In this document: positions 17,691 through 26,225 of the stretch, in pieces | How positions within the stretch are numbered: the first letter of the stretch is position 1 | How the letters are laid out: each line of letters starts with the position of its first letter | From: Yinghuangia elevatio | Lineage (GTDB): Bacteria > Actinomycetota > Actinomycetes > Streptomycetales > Streptomycetaceae | Assembly: GCF_040649515.1 (NCBI RefSeq) | Contig: NZ_JBEZFP010000011.1 | Location: 1-64,000, forward strand | Length of the DNA stretch: 64,000 bases | Reading direction: 5' to 3' | Notes under the pieces: generated by a model | What the model saw: only the letters and a program-made list of their open reading frames with translations | Told to the model about the DNA's origin: nothing | The model's database searches: none | Program-made: the position numbers and the translations under genes

Positions 17691-18586
17691 GCGAACTCCT
17701 CCCCCGCCGCGGCCCGGTCGACGTACAGCGCCGGTTCACGGCACAGCGCGACGAGTGTCGCGGGCCAGTCGGCCTCGTACGCCGTCGCCGCCGCGAGCCG
17801 GCGTACCGCCTCGCGCTTGTGCCCGCCGTGCACGACCATCACCGCACGCCGCGACTGCCGCACGATCGTCGCGACGCCGACGGTGACGCCGTGGCGCGGC
17901 ACTTCGTCCAGGGACGCGAAGTCCGGGAAGGTGCCCATGTTGTCCTGCCGGGTGCTGTCGGCGAGTTCGACGATCCGGCTGGTGCTGTCCTCCGGGGCGC
18001 CCGGCGGGTTGAAGGCGATGTGGCCGTCCGAGGCCCCGGAGGCCAGGATGAACAGGTCCACCCCGCCCGCCTCGGCGAGGCGGCCGTCGTACGCCGCCGG
18101 GTCGGACGGATGCGGGAACCACACCGCGTCGGCGGGAATGCCGCGTCCCTCCCCGGCCGCCGCGTTGAGCGGGCCGACGATCTCCTCGGCGGCGAAGCGG
18201 TGGCAGCTGTTGTGCGCGGCGTGGTCGACGTCCACGAAGGCCCCCGAACCGACGGAGCCGACGGAGGCGACGGAGGCGACGGAGCCGGTCGTGCCACCCG
18301 CGTCGACCGTGTCGGCCGCGGCGGCTGCCTCGGCCGGGCCACCGGTCGGCAGGACGTACTCGTCCATCATCGCGATCACCACGTGGCCGAGGTGCAGGCC
18401 GCGTTCACCGACCAGTTCCGCGAGGGCGTCGTAGACCGGCTTCGGGCTCCGGCCGCCCGGACAGCCGAGCACGTAGCGCCTTCCGACGGCGGACGCTTTG
18501 GCGATCCCGTCCGCGATCTCCTCCGCGAGGGCCCGGCCGAGTTCGGCGGGACCGGCGAAGACGCGCGGGCGAAGAGGGGCTTGCAT
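17687..18586 (-). CDS. NagB-like sugar-phosphate isomerase/deaminase with tandem-repeat insertion
   Basis: A 299-residue protein of the glucosamine-6-phosphate deaminase/6-phosphogluconolactonase fold. Key NagB residues are kept: LGCPGGRSPKP (phosphate loop), MMDEYVLPTG (catalytic Asp), ASGASDGHIAFNPPG (catalytic His, with Asp) and HGVTVGVATIV. After MDEYV there is an insertion of about 40 Ala/Gly/Ser/Val residues encoded partly by four 9-bp tandem copies at 18251-18286. The ATG at 18586 has GGAG 7 bases upstream. Such a gene is unusual inside an iol operon. It suggests an amino sugar or aminocyclitol is also handled. Related proteins can be mere isomerases, so deamination is inference. Confidence 0.78.
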   Translation of the reverse strand: MQAPLRPRVFAGPAELGRALAEEIADGIAKASAVGRRYVLGCPGGRSPKPVYDALAELVGERGLHLGHVVIAMMDEYVLPTGGPAEAAAAADTVDAGGTTGSVASVASVGSVGSGAFVDVDHAAHNSCHRFAAEEIVGPLNAAAGEGRGIPADAVWFPHPSDPAAYDGRLAEAGGVDLFILASGASDGHIAFNPPGAPEDSTSRIVELADSTRQDNMGTFPDFASLDEVPRHGVTVGVATIVRQSRRAVMVVHGGHKREAVRRLAAATAYEADWPATLVALCREPALYVDRAAAGEEFA

Positions 18587-18590
18587 GGTC

Positions 18591-19421
18591 TTACTCCTTC
18601 ACGGCGCCCGCGAGCATGCCGCTGATCATGCGGCGCTGGAGGGCGATGTAGCTGACGAGGATCGGCAGGGCGACCAGGACCGCCGCGGCGGCGGTGACAC
18701 CCGGGTCGCTGTTGCGCCGGTTGCCCGCGAAGAACGACAGCGCGAGCGGCGCGGTCTGCACGTCCGGGTTGTCCGGCACCAGCACGAGCGCGAGCAGGAA
18801 CTCGTTCCAGGCGAACAGGAACAGCAAGGTGGCGAGGGTGCCGATGGCCGGCAGCGCCATGGGCAGCATGATCGAGCGCAGGACGCGCAGCTTCGAGGCG
18901 CCGTCCACGGAGGCCGCCTCGCGCAGCGCGGGCGGCGTCGAGACGAAGAACTGCCGCATCCAGAACACCGCGAACGGCAGCGACAGGCCGATCTGCGGCA
19001 GGATCAGCGCCCAGTACGTGTTCGTCAGGTGCCAGTCCTTGAGCTGGTAGTAGAGCGGGATGACGGTCGCCTCGTACGGCATGACCAGCCCGACCAGGAG
19101 CAGCAGCAGGAACAGTCCCTTGAGCGGGAACGGGAAGAACGCGAAGGCGTACCCGGCCAGCACCGCGAGCACGATCGTGCCGACGACGACCGCGACGGCC
19201 ACCAGCAGGCTGGACGTGAGCGCGTTGGAGAACAGTCCGCGGTCCCACGCTTCGGTGAAGTTGTCGAAGCTGAGCGACTTGGGGACGGTGAATCCGCTGC
19301 GCTTGGTCCCGGGTTCGCTGAACGCGAGCATCAGGACCGAGAGGAACGGGTAGAGCGCGATGATCGCGGCGATGACGAGGATCGCGTGCCCGATGACGGT
19401 CTGGCGGCGGGTGGCGTTCAC
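18591..19421 (-). CDS. carbohydrate ABC transporter permease (MalG-type)
   Basis: A 276-residue inner-membrane permease with six hydrophobic helices. The EAA loop that docks to the ATPase is REAASVDGASKLRVLRSIML followed by PMALP, matching the sugar-specific CUT1 subfamily. It starts 3 bases after the stop of the partner permease and ends 4 bases before the NagB-like gene, so it is in the same transcript. No ATPase gene is in the cluster; a shared MsiK-type ATPase encoded elsewhere is the usual arrangement in Streptomyces and is inferred here. Confidence 0.88.
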   Translation of the reverse strand: MNATRRQTVIGHAILVIAAIIALYPFLSVLMLAFSEPGTKRSGFTVPKSLSFDNFTEAWDRGLFSNALTSSLLVAVAVVVGTIVLAVLAGYAFAFFPFPLKGLFLLLLLVGLVMPYEATVIPLYYQLKDWHLTNTYWALILPQIGLSLPFAVFWMRQFFVSTPPALREAASVDGASKLRVLRSIMLPMALPAIGTLATLLFLFAWNEFLLALVLVPDNPDVQTAPLALSFFAGNRRNSDPGVTAAAAVLVALPILVSYIALQRRMISGMLAGAVKE

Positions 19422-19424
19422 GCG

Positions 19425-20423
19425 TCAGTCCTCCTTTCCGCGCACGACGCGCATGACGACCGCGGTGACCGCGAGGACCACGAGGGTCAGGCACACGCTG
19501 ATCGCGGCCGCACCGCCCACATCGCGGGTGATGAACGCGCCTTGGTAGATGAACACGCTGGGAACCGTGGTGGACGTGCCGGGGCCGCCGGCCGTGGTGT
19601 TCCACACGAGGTCGAAGTTGCGCAGTGCGTACGTGATGGTGAGCACGAGCGCGATGGCGATCTCGCCGCGCAAAGCGGGGAGGGTCACCGCGAAGAACTC
19701 CCGTACGGGGCCGCACCCGTCGATGCGCGCGGCCTCGTAGCGTTCGGTCGGGATCTTCTGCACGCCGGTGAGGAACAGGACCATGCACAGGCCGTACATG
19801 ACCCAGGTGCCGATCACCGCGACCGACGGAAGCGCGGTGTCGTAGTCGCCCAGCCAGGCGCGCGTGAGGCCGTCGAGCCCGACGGCGCGCAGTGCCGCGT
19901 TGAGCGGTCCGTCGATGTCGTAGATCCAGCGCCACGAGACGGCGACCACGACGGTCGCGAGGATCTGCGGCAGGAACAGCACGGCGCGGAAGAACGTCAG
20001 CCCGCGCACCCGGATGCGGGACATCAGGCCCGCGAGGAACAGGCCGAGCGCGACCGGGAGGAAGGCGTACGCGACGACGAAGACCAGCGAGTGGGCCAAG
20101 GCCGACGGGATGCGCCCGTCGTCCAGCAGCTCGCGGTAGTTCGTCGTCCCCGCCCAGCGGCCCTCGGTCAGGCCGTCCCAGTGGAACAGCGAGATCCAGG
20201 CGGTCTGGCCCAACGGACGCAGCACGAACAGGATGTAGAACGCCGCGGCCGGGAGTAGGTACAGGAACGCGGGCCAGTACTGGCGGGAGGCCCACGACCG
20301 GATCACGCCGGGTCCTGCCGCGCTGCCGCCCTTCCCCGTACCCGGGCCCGTGCCTTGCGCGCCGCCGACGGCGGCGGGCGCGGGCGACGCGGACGAAGGG
20401 GCCGACGCGGTCGGGGCGGTCAT
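19425..20423 (-). CDS. sugar ABC transporter permease (MalF-type)
   Basis: A 332-residue CUT1 permease. The first 45 residues are a Pro/Ala/Ser/Gly-rich cytoplasmic tail. Six membrane helices follow, beginning at QYWPAFLYLLPAAAFYILFV. The EAA loop is YEAARIDGCGPVREFFAVTL followed by PAL. ATG at 20423 overlaps the stop of the binding-protein gene by 4 bp (ATGA). It pairs with the permease downstream to form the membrane channel. Longer in-frame reading upstream is the binding protein in a different frame and was ignored. Confidence 0.88.
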   Translation of the reverse strand: MTAPTASAPSSASPAPAAVGGAQGTGPGTGKGGSAAGPGVIRSWASRQYWPAFLYLLPAAAFYILFVLRPLGQTAWISLFHWDGLTEGRWAGTTNYRELLDDGRIPSALAHSLVFVVAYAFLPVALGLFLAGLMSRIRVRGLTFFRAVLFLPQILATVVVAVSWRWIYDIDGPLNAALRAVGLDGLTRAWLGDYDTALPSVAVIGTWVMYGLCMVLFLTGVQKIPTERYEAARIDGCGPVREFFAVTLPALRGEIAIALVLTITYALRNFDLVWNTTAGGPGTSTTVPSVFIYQGAFITRDVGGAAAISVCLTLVVLAVTAVVMRVVRGKED

Positions 20424-21811
20424 GACGCGTCCTCGGCCGCCGCGGCTTCTTCCCGCTGCTGCTTCTGGAAGGCGGTCCAGTCGTCCTGGAGTCCGTTGAC
20501 GAAGCCCTCGGGCGAGGTCCGCCGGTCGAGGAGGTCCTGCGTCTTGGCGCCGACCGTGTCGTACATCGTGGTCGAGGCCCAGTCCAGGTAGAAGTTCTGG
20601 CCGTCGTCGGCGAGCAGTTCGGTGCCGATCTTGTTGACCTGCTCGACGACCGGGCTGGCCGCCTTGACGTCGTCGCCGCCGGTGACCGGGGTGCGGCCGA
20701 CGTCGGCGATGCTCTGCGCGAACTCGTCGCTCATCAGCAGGTCGAGGAACGCGACGGCGGCCGGCAGCTTGTCGGTCTTGGCGCCGATGTGCCAGCCGAG
20801 GCCCATCGAGCCGACCGTCGCGCGGGTGCCGTCGTCGCGCGTCGGGAGCGTGAAGCCGACGCGGCCGTTCATGCTCTCCTGGAGGCTCGGCGCGTTCCAG
20901 GAGCCGGCCACGTAGAAGACGCCCTGTCCCTGGCTGAACTTCGCGGCGGCGTCGTCGGCGCTGATGCCGTTGTAGCCGGGGCCGAAGTAGCCGTTGTGCG
21001 CCCAGTCCTGCACGGTCCGGGCGGCTTCGGTGGTGCCGGGGTCGGCGACGGTGGTGTCCGGTACGCCGGCGATCCACGAACGCACGTCGCGGCTGTCGGT
21101 CTTCTGCCCCTGCACGAGGCCGATGACCTGGCTGGCCGGGTACTTCTCGGCGTTGCCGAGCATGAGCGGCTGCTCGCCGGCGGCCTTGGCCTTGTCGAGC
21201 GTGGCGGTGAACTCGGCGTACGTCTGCGGCGGTGCGATGCCGAGCTTGGCCAGCTTGTCGGTGTTGTAGAAGACGCCGACGTACTCGGTGACCGGGGATA
21301 TGCCGTAGAGGCTGCCCGCGCCGAAGATGCTGCCGCCCGCCGACCAGCGCCACTGCTTGAGCGTGCCGTCGGTGATGAGGTTCTCCCAGCCGTACGTGCG
21401 GGCGATGTCGTCGATCGGCCGGATCAGGCCGGACTTCACCAGCGGGCCGTCGGTGCCGTAGCCCTGGTTGCCCTGCGCGAGGTCGGGGGCGTTGTCGCCG
21501 GACATGGAGTTGACGACGGTCTTCATCAGGTCGTCGAAGCCCTTGGTGGCGACCTCGACCTTGATGTTCGGGTACTTCTTCTCGAAGAGCGGCACCGCGG
21601 CGTTGAGGGTGTCCTCTTCGCCGGCGTCCGCGAGTACGCGCAGCGTGGTGTTGCCGAGCTTGGCGACGTCCTCGACGGTGACGCGCTCGGTGATGCGCGG
21701 GCCGTCGAAGCCGTCGGTCGCCGTGGAACCGGCGCCGGGCACGCCGCACCCGGCGAGCAGCAGGCCGGCCAGGGCGACCCCCGCGGCCCCGGTCAAACGC
21801 AGCTTCTTCAT
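20420..21811 (-). CDS. extracellular sugar-binding lipoprotein of ABC transporter
   Basis: A 463-residue substrate-binding protein of the CUT1 class. The signal peptide has a basic start (MKKLRL) and the lipobox LAGLLLAGC, so the mature N-terminus is a lipid-anchored Cys at about residue 27. The body shows the bacterial solute-binding-1 fold (LFEKKYPNIKVEVATKGFDD, GDNAPDLAQGNQG). GGAGCG lies just upstream of the ATG at 21811. The ligand is not evident; neighbours suggest inositol, an amino sugar, or a conjugate of both. It is the first of three transporter genes, 247 bp downstream of iolE. Confidence 0.88.
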   Translation of the reverse strand: MKKLRLTGAAGVALAGLLLAGCGVPGAGSTATDGFDGPRITERVTVEDVAKLGNTTLRVLADAGEEDTLNAAVPLFEKKYPNIKVEVATKGFDDLMKTVVNSMSGDNAPDLAQGNQGYGTDGPLVKSGLIRPIDDIARTYGWENLITDGTLKQWRWSAGGSIFGAGSLYGISPVTEYVGVFYNTDKLAKLGIAPPQTYAEFTATLDKAKAAGEQPLMLGNAEKYPASQVIGLVQGQKTDSRDVRSWIAGVPDTTVADPGTTEAARTVQDWAHNGYFGPGYNGISADDAAAKFSQGQGVFYVAGSWNAPSLQESMNGRVGFTLPTRDDGTRATVGSMGLGWHIGAKTDKLPAAVAFLDLLMSDEFAQSIADVGRTPVTGGDDVKAASPVVEQVNKIGTELLADDGQNFYLDWASTTMYDTVGAKTQDLLDRRTSPEGFVNGLQDDWTAFQKQQREEAAAAEDAS

Positions 21812-21965
21812 GGTCGCTCCGAAGGGAGATGCGGCCGCGTGTCGCGGCCGGGCGAGTCGTTCGGCGGTACTTCGGCGTTGCGCGGAGGTACCGCCGGGCG
21901 AGGTGGCGAATCGCCGGGCGTCGCCGGGGTTTCCCGTACGGCGCGAGGGCCTTGGGCGCCCCGGG

Positions 21966-22022
21966 TGATCGGGGTGGCCCTGAGTGATCGGGGTGCCCGA
22001 GGTGCCCAAGGTGATCGGGGTG
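21966..22022. repeat. three copies of TGATCGGGGTG between binding-protein gene and iolE
   Basis: Exact 11-mers TGATCGGGGTG occur at 21966-21976, 21985-21995 and 22012-22022 in the 247-bp spacer, in a GGTGCCC-rich context. They are on one strand only. They may be simple-sequence expansion or spaced protein sites inside the operon. Confidence 0.5.
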
Positions 22023-22058
22023 CCCCGGATGGCCGGGCTGCCCCTGGCGACCGGGCGG

Positions 22059-23084
22059 TCAGGTGTAGGCGGTGACCTTGTCGGCCAACCACGTGAGGTT
22101 CGCGGCCTGTTCGGCCGCGACCTGCGGGTAGAGGTGTGCCGGGGTGGGCGCGCGGTCCTGCTCGATGAGCAGCCAGCCGCGGTAGCCGTCGCCGCGCAGC
22201 AGGTCGGCGACGAACGCGTCGATGTCGACGTCGCCGCGGCCGAACGGCACGCACACGTCGGCCCACCACTCGTCGAAGTCGGTGCGGCGGGCGTCCTTGG
22301 CCCGGGTGAGGACGCTGACGTCGACGTCCTTGACGTGCACGTGGTTGATGCGGTCACGCCAGCGGGCGAGGCACTCGACCGGGTCGCCGCCCGCGAGTTG
22401 GATGTGCGCGATGTCGAGGGTGACGCCCACCTCGGTCAGTTCGAGGAGGCGGTCGACCTCCCACGGCGACTCGATGAAGGTGCTGATGTGCGGGTGGAAC
22501 GAGGTACGTAGGCCGTGGCTGCGCGCCAACTCGACTGCCCTGGCGGACAGTTCGGCGATGCGCTCCCAGCCGGCCGGGTCGAGCGCGAGGGAGCGGTCGT
22601 CCCACGCGCGCGCCGGGTTGTGCAGAAGGGCCTCACTGCCCTCGTCGGCGAGGATCGCCAGCGGTGCGTCGTCGGCGCTCAGGCCGGACTTCTCCGCGCA
22701 GGCGGCGAGTTCGCGGCAGGTCTGGGCCATGCGGGCCATGTCGTGGGCCACGACGTCGTCGCCGAGGGCGTAGTGCACGGGTATGTAGGCCCCGACGGGG
22801 GCGAGGCCGTGCGCGGCGAAGAGGTCGGCGGTCCGCTCGGGGGTGCCGAAGAATCCGGGCGGGCCGAGTTCGCTGCCCTGGTAGCCGGCCTCGGCCATCG
22901 ACTTGAGCAGGGCTTCGGGCGAGGTTCCGTCGCCGCCCGCGGCTTCGCCGTAGACGCCGTAGCTGACGGGGGCGTTGCCGATGCGTATGCCCTGCGGGAG
23001 GCGCGCGGCGGTGCGCTTCTGCGCCTCGGTCCGGACGGGCTCGGGTGTTTCGGCCTGCCTGGTTTCGGGTGTCTCGGTGGCCAT
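22059..23084 (-). CDS. iolE: inosose dehydratase-like TIM-barrel protein
   Basis: A 341-residue xylose-isomerase-like barrel. IolE dehydrates 2-keto-myo-inositol to trihydroxycyclohexane-dione, the IolD substrate. It contains IRIGNAPVSYGVYGEAAGGD (the IolE-type start), FHPHISTFIESPWEVDRLLE, VTLDIAHIQLAGGDP and INHVHVKDVDVSVL, which supply His, Glu and Asp metal ligands. The first 30 residues are a Thr/Glu/Pro tail. Its ATG shares one base with the stop of the oxidoreductase (TGATG). Related sugar-phosphate epimerases look similar, but the start motif and iolB/C/D partners favour IolE. Confidence 0.85.
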   Translation of the reverse strand: MATETPETRQAETPEPVRTEAQKRTAARLPQGIRIGNAPVSYGVYGEAAGGDGTSPEALLKSMAEAGYQGSELGPPGFFGTPERTADLFAAHGLAPVGAYIPVHYALGDDVVAHDMARMAQTCRELAACAEKSGLSADDAPLAILADEGSEALLHNPARAWDDRSLALDPAGWERIAELSARAVELARSHGLRTSFHPHISTFIESPWEVDRLLELTEVGVTLDIAHIQLAGGDPVECLARWRDRINHVHVKDVDVSVLTRAKDARRTDFDEWWADVCVPFGRGDVDIDAFVADLLRGDGYRGWLLIEQDRAPTPAHLYPQVAAEQAANLTWLADKVTAYT

Positions 23085-24238
23085 CAGGCGCCTCCTGCCT
23101 CTCCGCCGACGCTGATGCCTTCGCGTGCGGCCAGGGCGGCCAGCAGCGCCTGGAGGCAGCGGACGTCCTCGGCGGCGCCCGCGGCGTCCGAGCGGACCGG
23201 TGCGCCGTCGAGCACGGACTTGGCGAACTCCTCCAACTGGCGGACGAATCCGGTGTCGTAGCCGTGCCGTGCGGTGGTGTCGCGGCGTACGCCGTCACCC
23301 GCGCGCTCGACCCGCAGGGTGCTGCGTGCGTCGGCGAGGTACGGCGCGGCCATGTCGAGCCGCAGGCGCCCGTCGCGTGCCAGGACGGCGATCTCCTCGC
23401 CGTACTCGGGGTGGTCGGGCAGCCAGTTCCAGTTGAGGACGAGGCGGGCGGCGCCGTCCGCGCCGAGCGGCGCGGTGGCCAGCAGGCACGGCGGTTCGCC
23501 GGTGACCGGCCAGGGCCACAGCTCGGCGGACTCGAACGTGTCCGGGAGCGTGAAGCCCAGCGCGCGCAGGACGGAGAGCTCGTGGATGACCGAGCCGTTG
23601 AGCACGTCGCGGTAGTAGCGGGCCAGTTCGGCGGGGACGTCGCCGAGGGCCTCGGCGGTGCGCTCGGCCTCGTACGCGACGGCCGCGTCGATGACGGCGG
23701 TGTCCACGTCGTCGGCGGGCGGGGCCATGCGCAGGTGCTCGACCTGCGGCTCGTCGGCCGGGTGCAGGACCGTGACGCGGACGGTGCGGGGCGTGTCCAG
23801 GGCCGCGAGTTCGGCGGCGGCGACGTCGGTGAGCGGGTCGTACATCTTCATGTAGCCGACCTGGAGGACCAGGCCCTTGGCGTCGGCGAGCGCGCCGAGT
23901 TCGGCGGCCTCGGCGGCGGTCAGGCACAGCGGCTTCTCGGCGAGGACGTGCTTGCCGGCGTCGAGCGCGGCCCGGGCGTCCCGGGCGTGGGTGCCGGGGG
24001 TGGCCAGCAGGACCGCGTCGACGTCTGCGGAGGCCAGGAGCTCGGCGTAGTCGCGGGTCGCCCGTACGCCGGCACCGTTGCGGGCGGCGACGGCCGCCGC
24101 CCGGGAGGGCGACAGGTCGCACACCGCTGCGAGCTCGAAGAGCCCGGCGAGGCGGTGGACGGCGGGCAGGTGGACCGACTGCGAGATCGTCCCGGCGCCG
24201 ACGACGGCGAGGCGGACGGGTTGGCGGCGTACCGGCAT
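23084..24238 (-). CDS. Gfo/Idh/MocA-family NAD(P)-dependent oxidoreductase
   Basis: A 384-residue dehydrogenase. The Rossmann motif is LAVVGAGTISQSVHLPAVHR and the substrate/cofactor motif is HVLAEKPLCLTAAEAAEL. The ATG at 24238 has GAGGAA 6 bases upstream; an upstream in-frame ATG adds 25 unconserved residues. As first gene of the operon it is the likely step that oxidises the ring hydroxyl (the IolG role). Residue order does not let me say whether the substrate is myo-inositol, scyllo-inositol or a sugar, so no symbol is given. It is divergent from the GntR regulator across a 238-bp spacer. Confidence 0.82.
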   Translation of the reverse strand: MPVRRQPVRLAVVGAGTISQSVHLPAVHRLAGLFELAAVCDLSPSRAAAVAARNGAGVRATRDYAELLASADVDAVLLATPGTHARDARAALDAGKHVLAEKPLCLTAAEAAELGALADAKGLVLQVGYMKMYDPLTDVAAAELAALDTPRTVRVTVLHPADEPQVEHLRMAPPADDVDTAVIDAAVAYEAERTAEALGDVPAELARYYRDVLNGSVIHELSVLRALGFTLPDTFESAELWPWPVTGEPPCLLATAPLGADGAARLVLNWNWLPDHPEYGEEIAVLARDGRLRLDMAAPYLADARSTLRVERAGDGVRRDTTARHGYDTGFVRQLEEFAKSVLDGAPVRSDAAGAAEDVRCLQALLAALAAREGISVGGEAGGA

Positions 24239-24399
24239 AGAGGGTTCCTCGGCTCTGCATCGATCTGGTCGCGCCGCCCTGGGGAGGCGGTCGCGCGGCG
24301 TCGGCGTGGTCACGGCCCCGCCGGCTTGTCGCGGCGGCCCCCGGCGGTTTCCGGAATCTCACGTTCCGATTGTCGGCGCCTCGGCGATCCTGCATCACC

Positions 24400-24466
24400 T
24401 CAGACCAGTTAGTCCAGTACTTGGACCACATTCACATCTGGTCTGACAACTGGTCGCCCTGGTACA
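24400..24466. promoter_or_regulatory. probable GntR operator region between catabolic operon and regulator
   Basis: In the divergent spacer, TCAGACCAG (24400-24408) is matched by CTGGTCTGA (24438-24446), an exact inverted pair. Between them is the near-perfect palindrome GTCCAGTACTTGGAC (24412-24426). Further half-sites ACTGGTC and CTGGTAC lie up to 24466, 10 bases from the regulator ATG. A TACAGT hexamer at 24463 so close to the start suggests a leaderless GntR mRNA. Confidence 0.6.
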
Positions 24467-24476
24467 GTCCCCGGCC

Positions 24477-25256
24477 ATGACCCCCGAAGAGGCTCCGCCC
24501 GGCGCCGCACCCGGCGTCGCGCCTGACGCTCCGTCGGCGACCGCCGCGGGCCCGGCCGTTCAGCTCGCGCGGCAGCGGCTGGTCCGGCTCCTGGACGCGC
24601 GCGAGTGGATGCCCGGCAGCCAACTCCCGGGCGAGCGCGCGCTGGCCAAGCAGGTCGGCGTCAGCCGCAGCAGCCTGCGCCAGGCGCTGGCGCGACTGGA
24701 GGAGGAAGGGCGCGTGTACGCGTCCGCGCAGCGCGGCTGGTTCGTGCGGTCCGACATGGTGAGCGAACCGCCCAGCCTGCTCAAGAGCTTCAGCGAGGTG
24801 GCCCGGGCGCGCGGGCTGACCGCGACGGCCCGGGTGCTGTCGCGCGAGACGCGGGCGGCGACGTACGAGGAGGCGCAGCGGCTGCGCACCGCGCCGACGT
24901 CGCCGGTGCTGGAGCTGATACGCGTGCGCGGCCTCGACGACGTGCCGGTGTGCGTCGACACGACGGTGATACTCGGCACACACGGCGACAGCCTTCGATC
25001 CAATGATTTGACCGATAAATCCCTTTTCTCCCTACTGGAGGACGGGGGCGTCCGCGTCACGCGCAGTGCGTACACCGCCCACGCCGAGGCGGCCGACCAC
25101 CGGATCGCCGAACTGCTGCACATCCCCGCCGGGAGCCCGGTGCTGGTGTGCGACGAGATCACGCACGACCAGAACGACGCGCCCGTGCTGCTGGGGCGTG
25201 CGGTCTACCGGGGGGACGCGTACCGCTTTGAAGCCACCCTGCTGCGCGGCGCCTGA
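24477..25256 (+). CDS. GntR/HutC-family transcriptional regulator with UTRA domain
   Basis: A 259-residue regulator. Residues 25-95 are the GntR winged helix (REWMPGSQLPGERALAKQVG, then VSRSSLRQALARLEEEGRVY). The rest is a UTRA ligand domain (ATARVLSRETRAATYEEAQR, PVLELIRVRGLDDVPVCVDT). UTRA proteins commonly bind sugar phosphates. It is divergent from the catabolic operon, and the spacer holds inverted repeats likely to be its sites. It is followed 30 bp later by the ROK gene, so both are probably co-transcribed. It is probably a repressor released by a pathway intermediate. Confidence 0.85.
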   Translation: MTPEEAPPGAAPGVAPDAPSATAAGPAVQLARQRLVRLLDAREWMPGSQLPGERALAKQVGVSRSSLRQALARLEEEGRVYASAQRGWFVRSDMVSEPPSLLKSFSEVARARGLTATARVLSRETRAATYEEAQRLRTAPTSPVLELIRVRGLDDVPVCVDTTVILGTHGDSLRSNDLTDKSLFSLLEDGGVRVTRSAYTAHAEAADHRIAELLHIPAGSPVLVCDEITHDQNDAPVLLGRAVYRGDAYRFEATLLRGA

Positions 25257-25286
25257 GCCGCCGCCCCCATCCGGAGTCCGACCACT

Positions 25287-26225
25287 GTGACCAGCACCAC
25301 GACCACGAAGGGCACCGCGTCCTTGGGCGTCGACGTCGGCGGCACCAAGATCGCCGCCGGGCTCGTGGCACCCGACGGCTCGACGGTCCACCACCGCGAG
25401 TGGCCCACCGCGACCGACGACCGCATGCGCGACCCGGGACTGGCCGGAACGGCGCTCGCGGTACGCCGGTTGCTCGCCGACGCCCGCGAACTCGGCTTCG
25501 ACGTCACCGGCGTCGGCATCGGCCTCCCCGAATATGTGGACGCCGACGGTGTGCTGACGAGCCGTGAGGTCCTGGCCTGGGACGAGCAGCCCGCCGACGT
25601 CGTCGCAGCGGAACTCAAGACCGCCGAACTCCCGGGCCTTCCTTACGCGATCGGCTCCGACGTACGCTGCGGAGCCCTGGGCGAGGCCGTCCACGGCGCG
25701 GGCCGCGAACTGCGGGACTTCTTCTACGTGTCGCTCGGCACCGGTCTGTCATCGGCCTTCGTGGTCGACGGAACCCCGTGGCCCGGTGCGCGCGGCGAGG
25801 CCATCGCCCTGGGCGAGTTCGAGGTCCCGGCCTCCGTCGACCCGGCCTTCGGCGGAAACCTGGAGCGCTTCACCTCGGGACGCGGCATCGGCGACCGCTA
25901 CACGGCGATCACCGGCCGCCACTGCCCGGGCGCCCGCGAAGTCACGGCCCTCGCCGCCGAAGGTGACGCCGTCGCCCGCGACGTACTGGCATCCGCGGGG
26001 CGTGCCTTGGCCACGGTGCTCGCGGCGACCGTACGCCTCCTCGACCCGTCGGCCATCGTGCTGGGCGGCGGACTGGGCACGACGGAGGGCCCGCTGCGGA
26101 CGGCACTCACCGAGACGTACACCGCGCTCACCGCGATACGCCCCGCCGCCCCGCCGCTATATTCCGCCGAACTGGGCCCCCGAGCGGGCCTCATCGGCGC
26201 GGCACTCCTTCCCCGCCCACGCTGA
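25287..26225 (+). CDS. ROK-family sugar kinase-like protein (lacks zinc motif)
   Basis: A 312-residue protein of the ROK fold. The phosphate-1 loop is LGVDVGGTKIAAGLVAPDGS. The catalytic Asp is in the ALGE block (IGSDVRCGALGEAVHG), and IVLGGGLG is the adenosine motif near the end. The canonical ROK zinc motif CxCGxxGCxE is absent: the corresponding region reads GRGIGDRYTAITGRHC. There is no N-terminal helix-turn-helix, so it is not a ROK repressor. It may be a glucokinase/glucosamine kinase-like enzyme, perhaps feeding the NagB-like gene. The missing zinc site makes activity less certain. Confidence 0.75.
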   Translation: MTSTTTTKGTASLGVDVGGTKIAAGLVAPDGSTVHHREWPTATDDRMRDPGLAGTALAVRRLLADARELGFDVTGVGIGLPEYVDADGVLTSREVLAWDEQPADVVAAELKTAELPGLPYAIGSDVRCGALGEAVHGAGRELRDFFYVSLGTGLSSAFVVDGTPWPGARGEAIALGEFEVPASVDPAFGGNLERFTSGRGIGDRYTAITGRHCPGAREVTALAAEGDAVARDVLASAGRALATVLAATVRLLDPSAIVLGGGLGTTEGPLRTALTETYTALTAIRPAAPPLYSAELGPRAGLIGAALLPRPR

